Source: Brachionus manjavacas
Taxonomy: Eukaryota > Rotifera > Eurotatoria > Ploima > Brachionidae
Length of the DNA: 64,000 nt
Assembly: GCA_019054805.1 (NCBI GenBank)
Contig: JAHQIY010000005.1
Span: forward strand, 1,657,501 to 1,721,500
Direction of reading: 5' to 3'
Shown piece after piece: positions 32,682 through 44,600 of this stretch (position 1 is the stretch's first letter; each line of letters opens with the position of its first letter). Both the position numbers and the translations under genes were made by a program. The notes under the pieces were generated by a model. That model was not told where the DNA came from and made no database searches. It saw only the letters and a list, made by a program, of their open reading frames with translations.

Positions 32682-35600
32682 CTTAAAAAAAAATTAAGTT
32701 TAAAATTAAAGAAATTTATTTTTTAATTTGAATCCTATAAAGAATATGGGAAAATAACGCAACAAGAGCTTTATTACCAAAGAGGAATTTCAATTCTTCC
32801 TTCAATTTGATAAACTTTTGAAAAATAGTTTTTAATATATACAAAACATTTTTTTAAATCATAACAAGTTTTTTTTATATTTTTCATTTTTCTACTTAAA
32901 TCTTAACGTTTTAAATTTTTTAAAGAAAAAATGTGGTCCCATAGAGACTTGAACTTCGCCCAAAGAGTCACTGTACCAAACTTTTTCTTTCAAATTTCAA
33001 TAAAAATTGATTGATTATTTACCTTTAGATTTAATAAAGTATGTTAAATCTAAAAATGTATCTCTATATTAAATTCATTTAAAAATAAAAAATTATCATT
33101 ATCTCATAATTAAGACAATCAGAATTAAAAAAAATATTAATCCTTTCTGTACTTTTTGTTCTTAATCAAAATACTATTTTATATGGTCCTGTTTTGATAA
33201 TTAAAATAAAGATTTTAATTAATCAATAGTTTAAATATTAATTTAAAATTTTTAACATCTATTTCTCTAACCTTCAGCATACCTGAATCCTTAAACCATG
33301 AAATATTTCTGATAATAATATTCAAATAAAGTATAAAAAGTACACAAAGTACGGAAAAGAAAAGGGTTTTTTAAAAGTTTAATTTAATTGTCTTAGTGTT
33401 ATAGTAAATTTACATCCCAGTAAATATACATATTTACTGGTCGATCGGTAAAAGAGTGAAATTTAGAAAATTTAATTAAAGCATGAATGTTTACTGGTTA
33501 GATTACATAATCACGGTCTCACAAGTTATTTTCTGTAAATTTCTATATCGACTTAGTAAAATATAAATTTAAATTTTCTTAGAAACTAGTAAATATGCCT
33601 CAATCCGAAAATATAGATAAAAAATTGAACAAACTCGAGTTAATAAATTCAAATTTTACGTGGTACGCAAAGCACAAATAATAGAAGAAGCATCGGTCTT
33701 GAAATCTAAAACAAGTATGATATAAGCATTGTGCATGGTATAGCAAGGCATCCACAATCTCAAGGTGGTGTTGAAAGACCAAACCCTAATATAAAGAAAA
33801 TGCTCGCTACTCGCTTTTTTTTTTTTTAATAAATATTGAGACACATATTCTGAAGGTGCATTAGCTCGGTACAGAAAAACAAATAAATAAATAAAATAAA
33901 TACATGAATGCGTGAAATTAAGTCAACTAAATGGTTAATTGGTGTCAAGTTTGTCCACTTACGTAAACTTATATTAATGACTTATATGCATATTTACGGG
34001 AATTGTAAACTTACTATAGCATTTAATTATATAACTGATTAAATATATAATTTAAAGTATATCAAAATTAAGACACTTGATCAATAAATGATTATTTACG
34101 ATCAATCGGCTTTTTTATCTATCTCCGAGAGTAAAACTACAAATTTTTTAGTCATTTATTTTAACTTCTTTTGGCTTTTGTTTAACCTTTGTTATCTCCT
34201 TATCTAAAAAGGAAGTTCAAAAGCTTTTTAAGTTGATACTTTCATTATCTTGAAAATTTCAAGATATTTAAAAAAAATTGAATCTTTAATTATTCTTTAA
34301 AGCCCAAAATTATAAACTGTAGTCAGAAATTTAAATTTCAAGTTTAACAATCTCCATCATATTCTATAAATCTCAATGATCTTTATTATGGATTAAAGCT
34401 GGTAAATTTCTTTATAATTCATGAGGAAAATTTTGTTTACTAATTTATGTTACCTGAGTTTAAATGTCTAAATTAATAAAGATAAAATTTCTGAGACCAC
34501 GGCTAAGGACACTATAGAAAATAATCTTTTTTGAATCATTATTAATTTCTAAATTATACCGTTTTGAAAAATAAATATAAAAAAGTGGATAGTCAACCTA
34601 ATCATGACATAGAATTTTTTTTTTGCTTTTAGGTAAAATAAATGAGAAATTGTTAGTGAATTTTTTACCTTGAGTTTCATATTGAAAATTAACTTCAGGA
34701 TAATTACTTCCCAGAAAAGCAATCTCATTTTTGCGCCATTCATTACCAAGGCCGACTACGGCTTTTATAATAGGCAGTTTGAGTGATATGTGAGCGAATC
34801 TAAATTCTAATTTACAATTTTGTGACTCGACATATTCGTCTGAAACACAGGCCACAATAACTTTTGCCAAATTCATTCCTCTGGTTATCTCGCCAAACAT
34901 CTGAGTTGTCGAGTCCAAATTGTCAACATCTAGCCATGCATTTATTCCATTATCAGCAAAAAATTTCACCAAACTTCTCGGATCTAGCCAGCCGAGACTT
35001 TTATTTGTGCCCTTGGACCCCTTTTTGATAGCTTCATGTGAGTTAGCCCAACAATAGCTTATAAATACATCAGGCTCTTTCACTTCAATATCTTTTTTGG
35101 CTCCGTTACTAATTATCTTTTCTATAGATTCTATTAAATCGAGGATTTTAGATTTATATCTTTTAGGATTTTTCATTATTACTCGAAAATCAGCACATAC
35201 AGAAGCAAAATAAGGATTTTTAAGCCATTCTTTGTTACTCATCAGTCCAAATTCAACCAACAAGTAAGGTTTTTTAAAAACATTCTTCACTATTTCAAAA
35301 ATTTCCAAACATTTCGAATCAACCGCAAAATTATCTGATATACCTAATATTACCATTTTTGCTTGTTTGATAATTTTAAATACAGTATCAAGTTTTTCGC
35401 TCGAAGGATCTTGAGTAAACCAAACTTTTAGCCCCTGAGACTCAAGATCCTTAATAGCATTTAGTGGGTTTACAGAATTCTCTTTATCTAGATTGCAATC
35501 CGCTTCGCAATACCAAAAAATGATATCATATTTAAATGCACTTTTTTTAAAATTATTCAAATCCCGAATGGTGTATTCTAAATTCATTTCCATGTAATGA

Positions 35601-38600
35601 GTATTATCTATTGGCATCATAGACATCATTTCTTGTACAGATATTACGTGAAAATATTTTCTGCATTGCAAAAACTGAGCCCTCATTTCATTAGCCCTTT
35701 TGAGCAGCTTTGAACTAAATAGATATGGTTCGCTTGTCTGAAGCTCCATACAATCTGGACACGGAAAACTGAAGTCATATTTTAGACCATTGAACGAGTC
35801 ATTTATCAATGTCTCTATTGTTTCGTGAATTACGAACACAACATTCTCTGGCTTAATACCTTGGACCTTGATTTGAATTGAAAGAGTGTCTTTAGACTGT
35901 GTTACTAATGCAACATGTGAATTTTTTTTCAAAAAAGATCCTTTTTTCCATATAAAAGAACTGTCGCCATATTGAAACAGTCTTACTTGAATTCGATTGA
36001 AAAGTCCAATCGGTAAATAATCAAATTTATAATTAACTTTAAATTGTTTTATTTTTATTGAACTTTTTACATCTAATTCAGGCCAGTTAAAAGTTGGCTC
36101 AGTGTCTGGTAGTAAACATGGTACTATGCTCATTTTTTTTTCTGGCACAGGAAAAGTCAGATCGAATTCTTCGGTCAATTTGAGCATCCATGCATGCAGA
36201 TTTTCATCATAGTCTCTCCATATCTCCTTAATTTTATCATGTGTCAGCTTTCCATTTGAAATGCTTGTTTGCTTAACAGAGACAACATTGGCAAATGCGT
36301 TCACAATCCATTGAGGATCGATAATAACCTTGTCTTTTAAGCTCTTATTTTCGAAATATTGCAGTGAGCCTAAATCGTTCAAAAATTTTACCGCTTGCAA
36401 TATTTCTTCCGAGTCGTATATTCCGTTTTCTTCGGCAAATGGCTTCAAATCCTCGAACGAAAGAATCGATCTATTGCTAGATTGTTGTTTTAAGCTTTGT
36501 TCAAAATAAAGCCAGGCTTCCTAAAATAATAAATTTTAAAAATTTTGAACATTCATTTATCATATTTTAGGATGACTTACTGGAATTTTTTCGTTTATAT
36601 AGCTTTCGTTGAGTGTTTTTTCAAATAGCGCTTTTTTTAGTTCTTCAACGCCTTGTCCTGTAGTACAGGAAACAAAAAAAAAACCAGCGATATCTTTGAA
36701 CTTTGATTTTAGATATTTTTCATCAAGAACATAGTTGAAAACCTTCAAAAACATTAGTTTAAAATTAGAAACTTTTTCAAAATTATATGGAAACATTTAA
36801 TAGATAACAAAATGGCGACCAGTTTTACAGTTTTTATTTAAGCTGATAATGTCTGACAGGATTATAGTTCATCTTTTTAATCATTCAAATGTAAATCTTT
36901 GAATTTCAAACGGTTTTTTCAAGAAAATAATCAAACTTGGCCAAAAGTCATTAAGTCAAAGTCAAGTCAAGTCAAATGACTTAAAAAAATAATTTTTTTT
37001 TTCGAAAGATGTAGCTTTTTTTTTTAAATTAAATGTTGATGTCGAACACTTAATGTTAATTTTTTCTTTTTTTTGATATTTAAACTCAAAATTAAAAAAA
37101 AAAAATTTAAAGTCAAGTTAAATGACTTTTTTTAAAAAAATTCAATAAATGAAAAAAATTCAAAAGTCAAGTCAGTGACTTGACTTTTAAAAGACTTGAA
37201 AATTACTTTTTTTTTACTTTTTCCGAAGTCTGAAAATAATGCAAAATTTTAATTGTTTAATGATAAACTATTATTTACATTTTTTTTCTAGCAAAAATAA
37301 AAGATTTGAAAAACTTTATTTTAAAATCTTCTTTACATAAATTAATATTTCAAAACCTGTTGGTGTCTTATCAAAATAATAAAGAATTTTTTTTCTAAAT
37401 TGATTTTTTCTAAGATAATGCAAAACTTTCATAAAAATTAGATTTTTCTGTCAAAAAAAATTTAAATTAGGAAAATTCAAAGAATAACTATTCAGGATAA
37501 TAATTTACAAATCTCATAATAATTAAAATTTATTTTATTACTCTTTTCATCTAATTAACCAGATTTTCTATTCCAAAACTCAGCTTTAGACTCCGTTTTG
37601 CCACTGACTTTGGTTCGCTGATTTGTTTAAACAAAGTGATTCAGAATTATTAATCCTAAAATTAGCCTTAATTTGACAAAACAAGCTTTGCAACGTCTTT
37701 CGCTTAGTCAAACTATTTTTAATTTTAATTATATTTTGATATTTTTTTGAAACTAAACAATTCTTATTTTCTTGCTTTAGATAATTTAAATTATTTTTAA
37801 AAAATCGAATTAACAATATTCGATTACTTGGTCTATTAAGAGTTCTGTCCATGACTGTTTAAACAAAAAATAGTTATTTTTTCTAATTTTCAAAAGCAAT
37901 TTATTATTTTTTAATCTAAGTTTTTGATTGCATCACCATAAATACGAAAACAAAAATAATTTTTTGTGATTAAATCTCAATTCTCTTTTTTTATTTTTCT
38001 TGAGGTAGAATAAAAAGTAATTAAATTTAAGATTTCTTTTCTAGAAATCAAATGTTAAATTAAATAATTTTGTACAAGAATTATTTAGCGAATGCGATCA
38101 GTGATGGCGCTACGTTATAGCGAAGTGAGGCGATCTCCACACCATCTTTTGAGGTATTGTGGCGCCGCTATAGAAGAAAATTGTTAAAAATTTAAATTAA
38201 AAAAGAAAAATTTGTTTTAATCTCTTCTTTTTTCAGACAATTATAGAAAAAAAATAAAACAAAATTAAAAAACAAAAACCTTCATTTTTTGATATTTTGA
38301 AAATCCAAAAATACATGTACATGTGTACTTAATTATGCAATATTTGATTAAAACTTTTTATTTTATTAGAAACTAGTGGCTGAATGTTTTTGATCAATAA
38401 AATAAAAATCTATAATAAAGCAATACGATTTTTTTTTAAATGCTCCTTTTTCTTATCTAAAAATATTTGTGTTTTCTTAATATTTTCGGCGGATAAAAAA
38501 TGTATTTTGTTAACTTAACTGCTTTTAAATTAAGTTAATTTCAAACGCGGAGGTAGAGAGAACTTTTTCTGCTCTAAAAAAGATAATAAATTGTCTCCGA

Positions 38601-41600
38601 AGCAGGACAGGTCAAGAAAGATTAAATGAAATAAGCCTCATAAATAATGAGTCATCTGAATTAAAAGAAATTGACGTTTACAAAACTGTAGATATTTTTG
38701 CTAACCAAAAGAATAGAATACTTAAATTTTGTTATATATTTTATTTAATTTTGTTTAATTAGTTAAATTTTTAACTTTTTAAACTATGTTTTGAATTTTG
38801 TAAAAAAAAATAACATTTTTTTAAAAGACTGATTTTAAAGTTTAATTACTTTGTCATTTAGCTCCCCTCAACTCACCAATTCTATCTCCTCTTCTTTGGT
38901 CTTAAAGTTCGTCGCACCATTTTCAACTTTCTGGCGCCGCCACTGAATGCGATTACCAAAAAAGATTAGGAAGCTCAGTAAAAGCTTAGTAAATACTCAG
39001 TAGATTTATATTACTAAAATAAATGAAATTTTGCGATACATCTAAATTCTTCAAACTATTTACTAATTTCGATAAATAATAATTTTGGTCAAAACTAAGC
39101 TGAAACTAAATTGGAAAAAAGACCATCGCTTCGAATGCAATGCAATCAGCTTTTTATATTTTTTTAAATATTTTTAATAAAGAGAATTTAGATTATTCTG
39201 AAATTTTGGTGTTAATCAATATTATTAAATATAATAAGAATTTTAAAAAGGTATTTATTAACATAAAATCGCTGAAAGAATTTAGTGATAAAATCAGAAA
39301 TTAAAGATAATAACTCGCCATTTTTAAATAGCTAAAGTTACCAGTAAAATCTAACATTTAGTAGATCAGAACTTGAGCTTTCAAAATGTATTGCTTTAAT
39401 ATCATATAAATTTTACAACATATAGTTTGCAATAAAAGCATGCGAGGGATTGTCACAATTGAAAAATTGAAAAATTGTATTTTTGGAAATTTTCCAAAAT
39501 TTGATTTTGATAATGGAATCGTTGAAGTTTGGATTGCGTACAAGTTTTGAATCGACTGAACCTTAAATTTCCTAATATTTTTTTGTATAATTACAAACTC
39601 TTATTTTGTTTTTTTTTTTAAATAATTTCAAGAATTAATTACAGAAAAATATTGAGAAAAAAATTTAAATTTAAAGCTTTTTTTGTAGTTTTCAAACTAG
39701 TCGAAATTTTATATCAAAATTAAGCTTGTTTAATAAAAACCCGCATATACAGATTAGAAAATAAAAAAACAATAAATACTTGATCAATGTGAGTTCCAAC
39801 AATAAATATTGGCGCTCCAGATGCATGAGACGATATACTATTAAGCCAAAATTCTAAACCAGCATATTCGCTTCCTGATCTTACATTCCAAACTAATAAA
39901 TAAACGCCTCTGGAACTCAAAAAAAATTGATGTGTATTGTAATAGACACTTTGACCGGCAAAATCCCACATTGAATAAGTAAGAGTAGACCCATCTTCCA
40001 AATCAATAACCCAATCATCGATTTTAATTCCATCAGTCAATTCAGGTGCATTTTCATGATCGAAACCTCTTAATGACCTTAAAAGAGACGTTTTGCCCGC
40101 TTGACCAAGGCCAACTACCATTAGTTTTGTTCTTTTTAATTCAATTGATCCAGTTAAAAGACGTCTTAAATAAGTTTGTATTGAATGAATGCCTCTATGA
40201 ACAATTTCTCTTGGCGGAGTTGTTAATGAGATACAATTTGTTAAGTCAAGCTTGCTTAAAGGTAAATTTGCCACTTTCGGACTTAAGTATTTTAACAGTA
40301 TACAATTTTTTAATACAAAAACGTTCAAATTTTTTAAATTTTCTATTTCGTCCGGAATCATTTCAATAGATTGAAAACTCAAGTTCAAAATTTTTAAATT
40401 GTTCATTTGAAAAATTTCTTCTGGTAAACTTGGACCTAAACGACAATATCTTTTAAATAGAAATGCATTTACTTTTATCATTTCTTTAAAATCCAAAAAA
40501 CCATTCGCATTCGAATCAAAATGACTAAAAAGCTTAGCAGCCTGATGTTCGCTTATTAATTTAGAAGTGTGTATTTCTTTTTTGAAATTTTCAGCGCTAA
40601 TTAATGAATTACTTTTTCCATATTTGTCCATGTCTATCAACGGAATAGCTGACAATTTAAGCTCCTGAATTGACTCCGGATTCAAATCAAAAAAGAAATA
40701 ATCAAAAGAAGACTTGGAAATTTTCAAAGTCTTGACTGAATTTGGCAAACTTATAATTATCTTATTATTTGCTGGTATTTCGACATTCTTAAGCTCTAAG
40801 ACTTCAAGGCTGTCCATTTTCTCAAAAGAGACATTTTCTAAATTAATTATATTGTTGAAAGAAAGCATTTTTAAACCGCGCATCTCAAGGAGTGAATCGG
40901 GCAAAAGCTCAAGATCGTTCTGGATAAGCTTAACTTTGGCTAAAGAGCTGAAAAGTTTGAAAAAAACGGGAGAATCAACAGTAACCGGAACGTTTATTAA
41001 GATAAGGCTCGTTAAATTAGAGTATTTTTTGGCAAAACTAGAATCCAGATTGAGAATGGTGTCTGAATCTATGATACCATACCGAATAAAAAAACTAGAG
41101 TAAGCACCAAATTCCTCGTCTGATAAAATATCAATTTTATTTGCGCATCGATTATTTTCGTTGGCCATATGACAGAAATAGCACTCTGCTAAGTTTGAAT
41201 TTTGTGAATATTTTTGAAATTTAAAAATTTTTGATTTTTGCAGATCAGTTGGCACAAGTTTTAGGAATTTTTTGATATTACATTCAAATTTTTGTTCTGA
41301 CATGTGTCTTTCGTTGACAAATAGTCCCAAGTAGTTAATTAATTGTCGTAGAAAATTTCGAATATGTTCACTTATCTGATGTTCATCCAAATCTTCATTT
41401 TGATCAATAAACAGTCTGGAATTTTGAGGAATGATTGATGTGAACTTGAAAAAGTGAAATTTTAAAAAGAAAAAAATTAGAAAAATTAATTTACTTGTGA
41501 GAACAAGATCAAATAGGCAGACACTATGATAAGTACTAGGTCATTTGAATCAAAAATCTTTTTATTGAGTATAATTCCTTCAAAGCCTAGCATGTGAGCG

Positions 41601-44600
41601 TATAAAGTTTGATGGTCATTTGACTTGTTAAAACAGCATAAATGCAAATTACAGTCTTCTAATAATTTTTTTCTGTCAATCGATATTATATTATTAATGG
41701 TTCGGGGTAAAGGAATGAGACCTCGGGTTGGAATGGCTGCAGCTCCAAGAGTTGTTATTATGTTATTTTCAATTAAATGTTCCAAATTTTTATCTATAAA
41801 TTTTGTGAGATTTTTAATTTTTAAGCTGGTGTTTGGCAAATTCAAACATGAGGTCAAGACTTGTTGGTTTTTGTTACCTTTAAAATCCGATAAAGTCATT
41901 CCAAATTTTTGATCCTTGAAAATAAATACTGCTTAAAAAAGTCTAAAATTTCAGATTTCAATTAAAATAAAAAATAAGAATATTTTAAATAGTATAATAT
42001 GCTTGTTGTTAATGATTTATTTTTGATAAAAAAAAGTTTACAAAATTGGAATAAAGTATTTGAATTTAATTTTCCAAGTTAAAACCTGAAATCTATTGTA
42101 CTTGAAAAATAAAATTATTAACATATCTCTGAGGCAGCTGGTAATGACTTGAACTTTTGATTGATAAATATAGTGTTCTTAATAGTTTTAATTTTCTACA
42201 TGATTGACAAAAATTTCCACACAATTTTGTTAGAGTTTGTGTAAGATTTAAGTATCTCGTTTTATAGACTAATTATTAAATTAATAAAATAAAAAAAAAG
42301 TATTTTACGGTAATTTAGTTACCAAATTTTTTTTAGGTTTTTGAAATGAGTGTGGGAATTTATGACAATCGATCAATAATTTATTAATCAGAGAAGTATT
42401 CAAACAATTTCTCGTTTAAAGCTTGCTTTTAAATTTTTATTAATTTAATTTATCATTTATTTAAAAGACTTTTTGGAACTGTTTTTTATTGATTTTCCTT
42501 TGATGCTGATATAATTATTTGTTTGAATTTAGAAAAAAAAAATTTCTTCTGATTAAAAAATTTAATTTCTGCTCAATTACCAGATATTTGTAATCTAAAA
42601 ACTTTATTAGACACCCATGGTTTATGGTCGCAATGCGTCAATTGCATTTTAAATAAGATGCTTTTAATATGTAAAATACGATATTTTCTAAAAAATTATA
42701 ACTCATTTTATTTAGAAATAATTTTAAGAACTCAAGAACTCGAAATGCATCGTGAATTTTGGAATAAAAATTTAAAATTATCAGAATGAGTTATTTCACT
42801 TTCAAATTTATTTTTTGTTTTTTACTCCAAAATTCACGATGCCTTGCTTTTGAGTTCTTAAAATTATTCCTAAATAAAATTAAAGTTAAAAGTTAAAATT
42901 TTCTAGAAAATATCGTATTTTACATAGCAAAATCGAAATAACTTAAAATCTTTGACTTTAAAACAAGTCTGATAATTATTTTATTCAATCTATTCTGATT
43001 TTTTCAGGCACTATCACAGAAAAATTATTATTTTAAAATAAGTAATTAAGTAAAAAATTTAAATATATAAATTTACTAGAGTGAAAATATCAAAAGGTAC
43101 TGCTTTAGCGTTTTTCTCAAGCAAATAATTCTCCCACGTAAAGTTCCTGCTTCTATCGTTTTTATAGTCTTTAATTAAAAAAATCGAAGATTTTATTCAT
43201 TGTATTCAAATAAAATATAAAAGCTACCTATCGGAGCATCAAATTTTATATTTCTCAAGTCATAATCAATCAACCATTTTTTCTCTTTGATTTTTCTTTG
43301 ATGATACTCAGACCAGCCAACTGGTCTCAAATCAGAGCTTTGAATTTCAGCCCAATAATCATAAGTAGTCGCCCAGCCGTCAAGATGAATTAATACTAAA
43401 TTTTCTCGGATGTCAACTTTTAAAGTTTTAAAGTAAAATTATTCTTATTTTGCTTTATTTAATCAATTACCAATTGTAGCAGGAGAAATTAAATTTGGAT
43501 ATTGTCGATCTATTGCTTCAAGACGATGATTAACTAATGGATTCAGATCATTTTTGGTGTATTTTTTTGTTATTATGGAATTGTTGTATTCAAAGCATTT
43601 GGACAAAAAGTTTGTATTGACGTCTTTTGAAAGATTTAAAAACGAAAACATTGGAATCAAATATTCATGGGTGTATTCAATTTCTAAAATTTTTATCCCA
43701 TTTAAAGCAATTGTTGCTGCATTGTGCTCATTTGACTAAAAAGTAAATAATTTTAATTTATATTTTTAAAAATTCTATTAAGATTACAATTCTTTTTATT
43801 TTTATCAATATTCTATCTCCTAACTTTATTTGATTGTTTAAATTTGAATTTACTGACAAAAGAGAAGATTTAACTCTAAAAGCATCAGATTCTTGGTCAT
43901 ATTTGATTTCCATTCTATTTAATTCGATCCAGATTGCATTTACTTCGGCTGAGTCATAACTTTAAATAAAAAGTATTTAATTTTTAATTTAAACTTTAAA
44001 AATTAAAACTAAATTTTTTTTCTAAATTACCAAGTGAGTATTAAAAATATTTGTTCAGCATTGGTCAAACTGTTTTCAATGAATTTGAATGAAAATATTT
44101 CATTATTTTGGTCAGTAATCACAACCTCTGGCTCCAAAGCAAAAACCAAATTTCTATCATCCGATTCATTTGTCCCCCAAAATAAAGGAATTTTAGTTTT
44201 CATTACATTTATTTCGTTTAATTTGGTATACAACGTAAAAAAGGCGTTTTTAAGTTTGGTTAAAAAATCAAAATCTAAGGCACAGTCAAGACACTGTTGT
44301 CGATTCGAATCAATTAATTTAAAATTATGTAAATATTTTCCAACTTGAGTTTTGTAAAAAAGCTCGTCATTCTTGCTCATCAAATCATAAATGGTAATTA
44401 TGTCATCTTTTAATTAATGAAAAAAATTAACCAATTTAATTATTAGGTAAAAAATTAAAACTCGAAATTTCAATAGAAACGAATTCATGTACAATTATTT
44501 GGATCTATTTTCAATCTGAATTTTTAAATATAAATATTTTATTTCAATAAAATTCTCTGTTTTCGTTTATGTAATAAAATTTGATTGAAATTGAATCTAT

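Larger units (their letters stand above)
33400..34018. mobile_element. Inverted-repeat element in intron 18 of ROCO gene B, with nested fragments
   Basis: TATAGTAAATTTACATCCC and AGTAAATATACATA at 33400-33432 are repeated inverted at 33985-34018 (TATGCATATTTACGGG, AATTGTAAACTTACTATA). The interior carries an integrase fragment and a LINE 3' tail, so other elements inserted into it or it captured them. Confidence 0.65.

Noticed and set aside
37586..37852. 88-codon minus-strand ORF in ROCO gene B intron 16
   Set aside because: Lies in the intron on the same strand between two exons that join in frame without it; gene A has no counterpart.
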